Shown: piece after piece, positions 9,899 to 18,600 of the stretch
Layout: each line of letters begins with the position of its first letter
Position numbering within the stretch: the stretch's first letter is position 1
The notes under the pieces: generated by a model
What the model saw: the letters and a program-made list of their open reading frames with translations, nothing else
The model's database searches: none
What the model was told of the DNA's origin: nothing
Assembly (NCBI GenBank): GCA_003427395.1
Contig: BFEA01000299.1
Span: forward strand, 221,788 to 252,170
Source of the DNA: Chara braunii
Lineage: Eukaryota > Streptophyta > Charophyceae > Charales > Characeae
Direction: 5' to 3'
Length of the DNA stretch: 30,383 nucleotides
Program-made: the position numbers and the translations under genes

Positions 9899-10123
9899 GC
9901 AAGGCAAAAATGTGTTTTTATGCAAAATTCGCTCATTTCAGTTTTCAGGATTTTCAGGATTTTCAGGGCTAGCCATAACAGTCAACTCCAAGACCCCAAC
10001 AAACACCAAACTTGACACACACAGACCTTGACCAAAAATCAAACAGGGCAAAAAAAACAAATCAGAAAAAACTAAAAAAATTGATCTCCAATGCACTTTT
10101 CAGGGTTGAAGGGGTTAACTACT
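9899..10123 (-). mobile_element. Right inverted arm of the nested unit
   Basis: Reverse complement of 761-975, including the unusual triple TTTTCAGGA repeat and GGGCTAGCC. It ends GGGGTTAACTACT, followed by GTAC and then by element B LTR sequence. Confidence 0.75.
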
Positions 10124-10127
10124 GTAC

Positions 10128-10353
10128 TTGTGTGTCTGAACAGAGTATCGTGCGTGGGATATCCAGGGTGATCCTGTGTCTGCGAACAGAGAGCTGTGTG
10201 GGCGCTGAGTCGCCATAGCCATTGAAGTGAACTTGTATCTGAACTGTGTTCTCGACTACCATATCCCTGAGTTTTGAGTGGGCGCTTGTCGCCAGTTTGC
10301 TGCACACCTGTTTGCATGCATATGACGTGTGAAAGATAGCGAGTTTGATTGCA
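10128..10353 (+). repeat. Element B 5' LTR, inner part
   Basis: Matches 18121-18348 with about 12 differences, ending GATTGCA at both. Compared with the 3' LTR, about 592 bp (17529-18120), including the TATA box, are missing between the two 5' LTR parts. The octamer GCCATAGC lies at 10212-10219. Confidence 0.85.
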
Positions 10354-10354
10354 T

Positions 10355-10373
10355 TGGTACCAGAGCTGGTACC
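10355..10373 (+). other. Element B primer-binding site inside a hairpin
   Basis: TGGTACCAGAGC (10355-10366), one base after the LTR end, is an initiator-Met-tRNA type site. It overlaps a perfect inverted repeat: GGTACCAG (10356-10363), AG, CTGGTACC (10366-10373). In RNA the PBS would therefore be able to fold on itself. Confidence 0.8.
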
Positions 10374-10510
10374 CGATATTCCACGCGTGTCGTCGTGTGC
10401 CGCAGGGAGAGCTACGCGCCATAGCCAACGTGGCTGTCGGAGAAGAAGTCCGCCATAGCGGACCCGGAGGTTGAAGAAGCCGCCGCGCACACATGCAAAG
10501 AAGACCACGA

Positions 10511-10514
<4 letters not shown>

Positions 10515-10593
<79 letters not shown>
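10515..10593 (+). repeat. (GA)n microsatellite
   Basis: An uninterrupted run of nearly 40 GA units. A shorter purine run follows at 10651-10682. GAGA tracts can bind GAGA-binding factors in plants, but no function is shown here. Confidence 0.95.
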
Positions 10594-10595
<2 letters not shown>

Positions 10596-10982
10596 TGAGC
10601 GATACAAGATCGGATTACCACGTACCTGGGTTGAAGACATCGCTACGGCGAGAGAGAGAGAGAGAGAGGGAGAGGGAGAGATGAGCGATACAAGTTTGGT
10701 TGTCACATACCTGTGAAGTGTGCCGTGCAGTCCCACGAAGTGACTAGGCGGCCATAGCCGCGCGAGCTCGACCACAGAGTAACGAAGAGGGTGAAAGAGA
10801 GGACAGAGGAGGAGACCGAGAAGGGTGAAGGAAGCCATAGCCGAGGAGGTGAAAAGAGAGACGAACAAAAAAAAAGAAAAAAAAAAAAGAAAAGACAGAC
10901 AGGGTGAAGAAGAAAGAGGCGAGGTGGAGAGAAGGAAGGAGAAGGGTGGTGAGGAAGGAGGAGCCGGACGCCATAGCTGGAC

Positions 10983-11130
10983 TTGACCGAGCATTGACTG
11001 GAGTTGACTGGGAGTTGACCGGGGGTTGATTGCAGCATTGACCAAGCATTGACCAAGGCGTTGACCAAGACCGTTGACCAAGACCGTTCACCAAGACCGT
11101 TGACCAAGACCGTTGACCACGAATTTGACC
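10983..11130 (+). promoter_or_regulatory. Cluster of TTGAC[CT] motifs (W-box-like) with 13-bp tandem repeat
   Basis: Eleven TTGACC or TTGACT sequences in 148 bp, all in the same orientation. From 11060 to 11124 they form a 13-bp tandem repeat (GTTGACCAAGACC), one unit of which is mutated to TTCAC. TTGAC[CT] is the core bound by WRKY factors in plants. A simple repeat origin is the alternative. Confidence 0.5.
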
Positions 11131-11737
11131 AAGTTGGAGCCGGTATAATCTCGCCAAGCCTTCAGCCTATCCCCTCGCCCTATGGATGTGCACACACCCT
11201 GTGGTACTTGCTGAGTCAAGTCTGTCTGTCTCTGCTTTCTGCATTGAGTCTCTTCTGTCCAGGTGTTAGGAACTTTGTGAATGAAGGATAGGGCCTTGTT
11301 GACCAAACCCACACAGGCTGAGTAGGGCTAAAGACTGTGTCTGACGACTCGACTGTCCCGGAGGACACGAACCCTCCCAAGGACCGGTACTGACCAGCGG
11401 GCTGCTCGGTGTGGCACGGTAGGCCCAAAATCCGAGTTGTGGGCTGCACAACAGGCCGTCTAAGTCTTGAGAGGACCTGCTGATCGCGTCGTCCTGTCTG
11501 CGACGTTAAACAATTCCTGAGGAGTTACGGGGGATCTCCTTAAATGTTTCCTGATCAGCAACATGTCCTGTAGTGACAGCCTTAGAGTAGGTCTAGGCTA
11601 GAGACCCTAGTTGACAGGATCTTGTCCGGATTCGGTAAGTCCTTAGATCGAGTCAGTAGGTTTGTCAGTCAGGGGGAGTAGAGTCTAAGTCTAAGTGGCG
11701 AGGAGTGGAACCGTTGACCGGTTGTACACCAGGCACC

Positions 11738-13728
11738 ATGGTTGACACCCGTAGTGGGAAGAGTACTGCCCTCCAATCCGAGGCCGAACAGGTCCGGATC
11801 GATGCCATACTGAGAGAGAGAAAAGAAAAGAAAGAGCTCCTCAAGCAAGCGAAGCTAAGGGCTATAGCAGAGGAGCAGGCGGCGAAGAAGAAGCAGTTAA
11901 AAGAAGAGATGTTGAGATTTCAGAAGGAGAAGATGATGATGTTATTACAGGAGGAGGAAGGGAAGAGGAAGGCTGTCGAGAAAGAAGCAGCAGCAGAAGA
12001 AGAGGAGGAGGTAGAAGAAAAGGACCCCTTGAAAGGAGGCGTGGGGAAGAAAGAGGGGAGACAAGTGGCACGAAGGGAGAAGACGCGTGGATGGAAAAGA
12101 AATAATTGAGTGGGTAGCTAAGGATGAGGAGGCACAGCTGTACGTGCCGCAGGAGGAGAGAGAAGCGTTTGCCAGGGAGTCGGAAACGATAGAAGATCCC
12201 CTGGAACGCCAGATAACAGAGGACAGGAAGAAGTTGGAGTGGAAGTTACGAATGATGAGGGAAAAGAAGAGAAGCAGGGAGGAAACCAATCGGGTGGCCA
12301 GAGAGGTGGAGAGAGTTCGCGCTTGCAGACAAGAGGTGCAAGCACAGGCAGAGGTCCCCGCGAAATTAGACAATTCCGGGGTACCTCGAGGTCCTGAGCG
12401 AGGCCTGGCTGGAGGAGCATCAGGCCAACAAGGGTCAAGATGTGACCCTTCATGCCATCCGATCTGGTTTTAGGGAGTTTCCGCGCGACGTGGTGACGTC
12501 GGGACCAAGGTTAAAAGACTGAAGGAAGCCGTAGATAAGTTATGCGCAGGCGCCATTGAAAGCGCCAAAGTGGTGGCCACGGCAGAGGCCGCAGCGCGTT
12601 CCCGCAAAGAGCCCGTGAAGCTCAAATTCCCTGTTGCCTATAGCGGGAAGAAGGACGATAGCTTTGACAACTGGGAGGCCAGTGTCAATACCTATGTGTA
12701 TCTGCAGCATAGAGCAGGTCCTCGTCGCCTTCCATGCGTTAAAGGACGAAGCAGCCAGCTTCGCCAGGTCCCTTGCACGCACCGCCGATTGCGAGCACAA
12801 CATGATTGCTTATTCTCGGCTCACTCCTCTCTCCATGATCCTGAAACTCCTGCGTGAGAGGTTCGCTGACGTCACGAGAGGCTTCAGGGCCTCTGACAAA
12901 CTCCAGACCATCCACTCGCGACAGTGGAAGAGTGCGCGAGCACTCAAAGCTTTCATGGACGACTTAGTAGCCGTCCCGGACCATGGGGTCACTGAGACCC
13001 AGTTGGTCCAGTTGTTTTATCGTACCATGCCAGAGCCCTTGCGAAGGCACTTCTTTGACAAGACCCAACAGCCAAACATTACGTATGACGCGTTGAGTAG
13101 GGAGGTGGTCTTGTATGAGGCGAGGTCCATGCCAGTTACCACTTTCTGGCATAAGGACTTAGATAAAGGCAAAAAGTGGAAGGGTCGTACCATCTCTGGC
13201 CAAGTCAGGGCCAAGGATCACTTGATCCTTACTTTAGATGAGGGTGGTACAGACAAGGTCCCCTACCGTCAGATTGAGTGGGGACTCGAGGAGGAGGACA
13301 GTAGCGTAGGTCAGGGGAGGACCTATGCTGCTGTCGCGGTCGGAGGGAGGCCGCAAGGTAGGGAAGGAGGCCATGGCCAAAAGGGCCAGGCCACGGGAGG
13401 CCGAGGATCGGGCGCACAGGGGGTTGGCGGTCAAGGGAACCGTCAAGTGGGAGGTAGGGGTCAAGGTCCCCCGCCGAATCGTCAAGGTCCCAGTCGGTCC
13501 CCACAACGACGAGGTGGTAGGTCACCTCAAAGGTCAGGAGGTTGGCACCCAGGTTGGCCGCAAGGCCGGTCGTGGGAAGATCTGGGCCTGGACCAGAAAG
13601 TGTGGCAACAACGCATGGAGCAGGGGCAGTGCATTTACTGCAGTGACCCTGCCCATATTATCAAATGTTGTCCTAAGCATAGACAGGCCCGATGCGCTGC
13701 CCAGGAGTCAAAAGGCAGCCGCTGGTAG
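11738..13728 (+). pseudogene. gag: Element B gag, with several frameshifts
   Basis: Start ATG 11738 (MVDTRSGK); end TAG 13726-13728, about 660 codons. The N-terminal part is a Lys/Glu-rich coiled coil (RERKEKKELLKQAK ... KEKMMM) with an acidic run. The middle is a Ty3-type capsid region (LKFPVAYSGKKDDSFDNWE ... ERFADVTRGF ... FYRTMPEPLRRHF). The C-terminal part is Gly/Arg/Gln-rich, ending in a CCHC zinc knuckle (CIYCSDPAHIIKCC, about 13630-13671). Reading-frame changes near 12020, 12106, 12376, 12500 and 12715 break it; the longest intact piece is about 12715-13728. The pol frame overlaps the end (13683-13728) in the -1 frame, but no canonical slippery heptamer is seen. Confidence 0.88.
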
Positions 13729-14678
13729 GAGTCGCAACTGCCCCTACTATTAGGCCATGTGGGAAAGCGAGAGCGCGCGTACAGGAAACTCCCACACCAC
13801 ATGTGCCTTCGGCAGAGGTTGCAGGTCCGTGCCTAGTTAGCTTTCCAAAGACTGCTTGTATTAGCGTCTCTCTAGGCACTTCCCTCACAGGCGTGGCAGA
13901 AGAGTTAAAGGAGAGGATGCCCGTCTGGGCCAAAATGAAGAAAGACAGTAAAGGACAACTAGTGTTAGTTGATGTGGAAGTTTTCAGGAGTAGAGTAGGG
14001 CCCCTTATAGACTCAGGGGCTACCCGCAATTATATTAGCCATAGAGCGCTGAAGAAGCTAAGGCTAGGATTGATGGTCCAAAAGTTGGAAGACCCCATAG
14101 TTAGTGTCCTCGCAGACAACCGCACTATGCGTGTTGAGGACGACGTAGAAGGAGTCCAGGCATATTTCCACCTAGAGAAAGATGGGAAGGTGGAAAAGGT
14201 TCTCCATTCCCTGACTCTCCTCGTACATGATGACCTTCCTTTCGACATAGTCCTAGGTATGGACTGGGGAGAGGCAGCAGGGGCCACACTCCACTTGAGA
14301 GAGCATGAGTGTAGGCTCCCTAGTCCGTCGGGCGAGGTCAAGATAGCCCGTTTGTTCCATGTGTCAGGACTAGGTAAGTCTCTGGCACATTGTTGCCTCA
14401 GTGCTCCCGCGTTCGCGCGATTAGTGAGAAAGGAGCAGTTAGAGGACCAGGTCTTTGTAGTATTTGTCAGACCTGTCACTGAGCCTAAGGAAGAGGATAG
14501 TTCCATGGATCCAACCATTGCCAAGCTACTGGAAGAGTTTAAAGATTTGGGAGAGCCGCCAACAGGAGTAGTGTCGCAGCCGATCCAGCACATAATAGAA
14601 ATAGAGCCTGGCAGTAAAACTCCTAAGGGAGCAGTCTACAAGATGTCCCCTAGAGAGTTAGAGGAGTTGCGCAAGTAG
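13683..14678 (+). pseudogene. Element B pol: protease and RT start
   Basis: The frame is open from 13683 (after TAG 13680-13682), in the -1 frame to gag. The protease motif LIDSGATRNYI has an intact D-S-G. Then DDLPFDIVLGMDW and the RT entry region YKMSPRELEEL. It stops at TAG 14676-14678, where the sibling element has a sense codon between the matching residues. The match continues in the same frame after the stop, so this is a nonsense mutation rather than the true end. Confidence 0.85.
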
Positions 14679-15133
14679 TTGGACGAGCTCCTAGAGAAAG
14701 GTTGGATTAGGCCCAGTTCGTCTCCTTTTGGAGCACCAGTTTTATTTGTCCCCAAGAAGGAAGGAGACTTGCGTATGGGTATAGACTAAGGGGTCTGAAT
14801 GCTATCATGGTTAAGAATGTTGAACCACTGCCCAGGATAGACGATCTCTTAGATCGGGTGCAGGGTTGCAAGTAGTTTTCAAAAATAGATTTAAAGTCCG
14901 GATATCATCAGATAGAGGCTATCCTGATGACCAATACAAGACTGCGTTCCGGACTAGTTATGGGCATTATGAGTTCATAGTGATGCCCTTTGGACTGACC
15001 AATGCGCCAGCTACGTTTCAGCGATGTATGAATGATCTGTTTAGGTCTTGGTTAGATAGATTCGTCGTAGTTTATTTAGACGATATCCTAGTGTTCAGTA
15101 GGACCCTCCAAGAGCGTCAGGGTCATTTGAGGC
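14679..15133 (+). pseudogene. Element B pol: reverse transcriptase core
   Basis: RT motifs continue through three frames: [10 protein letters not shown] (frame 3, ended by TAA 14787-14789), [13 protein letters not shown] and [11 protein letters not shown] (frame 2, with TAG 14873-14875), then [16 protein letters not shown] and the active site YLDD at 15073-15084 (frame 1). The TAA at 14787 and the frame change there are both explained by loss of one C. The core catalytic residues are still present. Confidence 0.85.
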
Positions 15134-15185
15134 AGGTCTTGGAGAAGCTGAGAGAGGCCAGGTCTTGGAGAAGCTGAGAGAGGCT
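15134..15185 (+). repeat. 26-bp tandem duplication inside RT
   Basis: Positions 15134-15159 and 15160-15185 are identical except the last base (AGGTCTTGGAGAAGCTGAGA...). Because 26 is not a multiple of three, the duplication itself shifts the reading frame from frame 1 to frame 3. Confidence 0.95.
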
Positions 15186-16128
15186 AACTTCAAGATCAAT
15201 GCGAAAAAGTGCGAGTGGGCCAAGACCCAAGTCCTGTACTTGGGCCACGTGTTAGACGGAGATGGCATTAAGCCTGAGGACAGCAAGATAGCGGCGATTA
15301 GAGATTGGCCGACGCCCCACACGTTGATAGAGTTGCGGTCGTTCCTAGGCCTAGCTAACTACTATAGGAAGTTTGTGAGGAACTTCTCGACTATCGCCGC
15401 TCCCCTTCGCAGGTTGCTCAACAAAGAGGCAATCTGGCAGTGGGATAAGGACTGCACGTCTGCGCTAAAGAAGTTAAAGCGCGCGTTGATCGAGTACCCT
15501 GTCCTCAAAGTAGCAGATCCATCTTTGCCATTTGTCGTCACCACGGGCGCGAGTCAATATGGGATAGGCGCCGTGTTCCAGCAGGATGACGACAATGGTT
15601 ATAGACCCGTAGAGCTCATGTCAGCAAGGATGCCCTCAGAGAAGTTTGCTACCTCGACGCATGAGAGAGAAATCTACGCTCTCAGGCAGGCCTTAGAGCA
15701 CTGGAAGCATTACCTGCTTGGGAGGCACTTCAAGGTGTATTCAGACCATGAGACGCTTAGATGGATGAAGAAACAGGCCAAAATGACACCTAAGTTGATT
15801 AGGTGGGCCGCTGAGATAGATCAGTATGACTTCGAGCTCAGGCCTGTTAAAGGCAAGTAAAATGTAGTTGCGGATGCTCTGAGTAGGCGATCAGATTACT
15901 TTGGAGCTATAGTTCACTATCTGGATATAGGGAGTGACCTGAAGGAGAAAGTTAGATAGGCGTATGCACAAGACTCTATCTATAGCGACCTCCTCAAGAG
16001 AGTTAAGGAGGCCCCCGAAACCAAGCCATATTAGCGCACTACAGAGGGATGTTATTTGAGAAGACCAATGTAGTAGACCATTTGTGCATCCCTAACAGCG
16101 AGGAGATCCGTAGTTTGATCCTAGGGGA
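15165..16128 (+). pseudogene. Element B pol: RT thumb, RNase H and integrase N-terminus
   Basis: Frame 3 from the duplication onward: KCEWAKTQVLYLGHV and SFLGLANYYRKF (RT connection), then RNase H. The first catalytic Asp of RNase H is replaced by Gly (TTGASQYG, codon 15546-15548; element A has TTDASQYG). Later EREIYAL and YSDHETLRW are present. TAA 15858-15860 and TAG 15957-15959 interrupt the frame but the match continues (ADALSRRSDYFG). A frameshift lies near 16030, and the zinc-binding GECHDTEGHFG of integrase is in frame 2 near 16124-16159. Confidence 0.82.
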
Positions 16129-16159
16129 ATGTCACGACACAGAGGGACACTTCGGTTGG

Positions 16160-16452
16160 CAAAGACTCTAGCCAATCTAATGCACGTGTATACATGGCCA
16201 GGAATGAAGAACGACTGCATAGAGTATGTCCGCAGTTGTAAAGTCTGCCAGAGAAACAAGAGCACTACGCGTGCCCCTCTAGGCCTTCTCAGACCCTTGC
16301 CTATTCCTGACCAGCCTGGAGACTCTGTGTCCATTGACTTTATGGATACTCAGGTCAAGAGTAGGCACGGCAAGAGCCAAGTAATGGTTATAGTCGATAG
16401 ATTTAGCAAGAATGTTGTTTTTGTTCCTTTGCCTGCAGAGGCCCGTACATAG
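16160..16452 (+). pseudogene. Element B pol: integrase zinc finger end and core start
   Basis: Frame 1. It contains SCKVCQRNK, the Cys pair of the HHCC zinc finger, and SIDFMD with the first Asp of the integrase triad, then VMVIVDRFSK. It ends at TAG 16450-16452; the next 40 bases are T-rich and scrambled relative to the sibling element before the match resumes. Confidence 0.82.
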
Positions 16453-16489
16453 TTAGTGATTCATAAGTTTTTTTTATTTTTGGGTTAGT

Positions 16490-17173
16490 GAGCATGGAGT
16501 CCCGTTGTCTATAGTCAGCAATAGAGATAGTCGCTTCACTAGCCGGAACTGGCAGGAGCTGATGAAAGTCTATGGATCTAAGTTGTTGATGTCGTTTGGC
16601 CGCCATCCAGAGACTAACGGTCAGACTGAGCAGATGAACAAGATCTTGCAGCAAGTTCTGCGTATGTACATTAGACCCGACCAGATCAACTGGGACGAGA
16701 TGTTACCCAAGGTAGCCAGTGCGTACAATAACAGCGTGCACTTGTCCACCTGTCGCACTCCCAATGAGTTGCACAAGTCCTTTAGACCGCGCAGACGGTT
16801 TGAAGGACTTAACCGGGATAAGATTCATAGGCTACCACCTGGTACTAGGGAGTTCGCGATACAGCACGAAAGAGAGATAGCCACTGTTGTTGAGAACCTC
16901 AGGAAGGCCCAGCACCGGATGATAGAACAGGCTAATAAGCACCGTCGCCCGTCACAGTTCCAAGTAAGCGACTTAGTCTGGGTCAAGTCCAAAGAGTTTG
17001 CTCCTGAGGAAAACATCTCGCAGAAGTTACTGCTTGCGTATAGAGGACCATGGCCAGTTCTAGAAGTTAAGGGTGGAGAGGATGGACCATCCTACACCAT
17101 AGAGATCCCAACACACCTCCACACCTACCCTGTATTTCATGCATCAAAGTTGCTGCCGTGTGTTTCCATCTAG
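16490..17173 (+). pseudogene. Element B pol: integrase core and GPY/F module
   Basis: Frame 2. The second catalytic Asp is replaced by Asn (VSNRDSRF, codon 16520-16522; element A has VSDRDVRF). The Glu is kept at 16628-16630 (GQTEQMN), with 35 residues between. Then a helical linker, FQVSDLVWVKS, and the GPY/F-like YRGPWPVLEV. It ends at TAG 17171-17173 after a frameshift near 17155. With the Asn change this integrase should be inactive. Confidence 0.85.
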
Positions 17174-17411
17174 GAGATCTATGATCCCCCCAGACATGGA
17201 TGGGAGATACAACATTGACGGCATTGTAGGTGAAGACGTGTTCAGAACAGGAGGTAGAGGCCGTCCGCAGAAGCAGTATAAGGTTCGGTTTGCTTATCAG
17301 GAACCGGAGGACGACCGCTGGTTTACTAGAGCAGAACTTCTAGAAACAACTCCCGACATAGTTAGAGCCTACGAGAGAGATAAGAAAGGTAGAGGTCCTG
17401 CCTTGGACTGA
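17139..17411 (+). pseudogene. Element B pol: chromodomain-like C-terminus
   Basis: Frame 3. After RSMIPPDMDG there is a region like a degenerate chromodomain: YNIDGIVGEDVF ... KQYKVRFAYQEPEDDRWFTRAEL. Element A ends with a similar arrangement, ending KGKGPADQ against KGRGPALD here. In chromoviruses such a tail directs integration to chromatin marks; the aromatic-cage residues cannot be assigned by eye. It terminates at TGA 17409-17411. Confidence 0.75.
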
Positions 17412-17435
17412 GTTATTCTCGGAGAACCTCAAATT

Positions 17436-17449
17436 TAGGCCGGTGGGAG
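17436..17449 (+). other. Element B polypurine tract (weak)
   Basis: AGGCCGGTGGGAG directly precedes the 3' LTR. It is shorter and less pure than in element A, but in the expected place. Confidence 0.5.
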
Positions 17450-18348
17450 TAAAACGGTATTCACCAGTTCGCAGTAGCCGATGCAGATCCCAGGGCTCGA
17501 TCCCTAGTCCCCACCTTACTTGTGTACATTATTTATGTCGACCCCGAGAGTTGAACCCGTGACCTGTGTATTTGTAACAGTTGGTAGACTATCGTAGGGT
17601 CCATAGGTAGCAGGGGTCGAGCTGTAGACCTGTCGAGTTGGTGTCTTAGCCAGGTCTAGAAGTCGTACCTGCTATAGTCCAGAACGGTCAAGGTCGTAGC
17701 TGCTACAGTATCGAAAGGCCAAGTCTACGGCCTTCTGGAAGATCTGAGTAGTGGCCTTTCGAAGTTGCCCATGTTTAGGCTGAGGCAAGTGGGCAAGTGG
17801 TGGAGTCTGCCCGTGCTGAGTCAGCAGTCCCAATCCCAGTCAGTCCTAGTCCAGTCGAGCAAGTACCGCATGGGACTGTGTGCACTACGGGCATGGGAAA
17901 GGGCCAGACCAACGAGCTGCAGAGGTATAAATCGAGAGGCAGCGCCCAACCATTCATTCATTCCCCTGCGTGAGCCATGCGGAAGCGCTGCCACAACGAC
18001 TTGTGCTAGGTGGTCTGCAGTGAGCCCGAAGACGAAGTGGGCGAGAGAGAAGGAGTGTAGCCATAGCGATAGGGTAGCAGCGGTCATAGCCGCCATAGCT
18101 GTAGATCGAGTTCAGCGTAAATGTGTGTGTGTGAACAAAGTATTGTGTGTGGGATATCCAGGGTGGTCCTGTGTGTGCGAACAGAGAGATGTGTGGGCGC
18201 TGAGTCGCCATAGCCATTGAAGTGAACTTGTATCTGAACTGTGTTCTCGACTACCATATCTCTGAGTTTTGAGTGGACGCTTGTCGCCAGTTTGCTGCGC
18301 ACCTGTTTGCATGCATATGAAGTGTGAAAGATAGCGAGTCTGATTGCA
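17450..18348 (+). repeat. Element B 3' LTR
   Basis: 899 bp, ending TGATTGCA. The first 79 and last 228 bases match the two parts of the 5' LTR; the middle 592 bases are only here. It contains a TATA box at 17926-17932 and GCCATAGC octamers at 18060, 18092 and near 18207. TTTG follows at 18349-18352. Confidence 0.9.
17926..17932 (+). promoter_or_regulatory. TATA box in element B 3' LTR
   Basis: TATAAAT in the context GAGGTATAAATCGAGAGG, about 420 bases before the LTR end, in the orientation of the element. It is a likely core promoter for B. The corresponding segment is absent from the 5' LTR. Confidence 0.55.
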
Positions 18349-18352
18349 TTTG
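18349..18352. repeat. Target-site duplication of element B, right copy (TTTG)
   Basis: Matches 679-682 at the left LTR edge. Confidence 0.6.
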
Positions 18353-18473
18353 TATTTAGTACTGGTGATTAAGTGTTGGAATCACGAATTGGACTCGAAT
18401 GGATATGCACTAACGATGACGGCGATGATCGTGCCCTGTATTTGCGGGAAGATAGTACGAGGGAGTAGGCGGA

Positions 18474-18600
18474 GAGGCAAGTTGCTCGATCTGCCTCGTG
18501 CCAGATAAATACCGTCTACGTTGGACGATGGTTTTGCGGTGTATTCAGAGGTGGATGATGGGGGAGAGTGGCTAGAGACACAACACCGCGTGTCCTTTTC
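18474..18600. repeat. Diverged third copy of the 170-bp repeat
   Basis: AGGCAAGTTGCTCGATCTGCC and the following ~100 bases follow 464-590 with many substitutions; the G-box palindrome is broken here (CCTCGTGCC). The upstream sequence 18440-18473 also resembles 430-463. Element B therefore sits between members of this repeat family. Confidence 0.6.

Larger units (their letters stand above)
10374..11737 (+). other. Element B leader with microsatellites and repeats
   Basis: About 1.36 kb before gag. It holds (GA)n tracts, an 85-bp duplication around GAGCGATACAAG (about 10594 and 10682), an A-rich stretch near 10865, a TTGAC repeat cluster and six GCCATAGC octamers within 10212-10977 (the first lies in the LTR). 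Long open frames on both strands here encode only Arg-Glu or Leu-Ser repeats and are not genes. Confidence 0.7.
683..18348 (+). mobile_element. LTR retrotransposon B (Ty3/gypsy, chromodomain-like), split by a nested insertion
   Basis: Order on the plus strand: 5' LTR (683-760 plus 10128-10353), tRNA primer-binding site, leader, gag, protease-RT-RNase H-integrase, chromodomain-like tail, polypurine stretch, 3' LTR (17450-18348). Integrase after RNase H marks it as Ty3/gypsy. A 9.36-kb unit (761-10123) interrupts the 5' LTR; without it the element is about 8.3 kb. The LTR parts present on both sides differ at about 14 of 304 positions by eye. The coding region carries many frameshifts and at least five in-frame nonsense codons, so this copy is dead. 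Confidence 0.92.

Noticed and set aside
10119-11107. Long open frames on both strands (Leu-Ser or Arg-Glu repeats)
   Set aside because: They arise from the (GA)n microsatellite and purine-rich leader; no domain, and several overlapping frames are open at once.
11060-11124. CRISPR-like short repeats
   Set aside because: The 13-bp units are contiguous without spacers and lie in a eukaryotic retrotransposon leader.
13683-13728. Slippery heptamer at the gag-pol overlap of element B
   Set aside because: The only run of identical bases (TCAAAAGG at 13708) does not fit X XXY YYZ in the gag frame.
17442-17515. tRNA-like shape: GGTGGGA ... GGGCTCGATCCCT ... TCCCCACC
   Set aside because: There is no A box, and the 5' part is the polypurine tract outside the LTR. 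The 5' LTR copy at 683-760 lacks the pairing strand.
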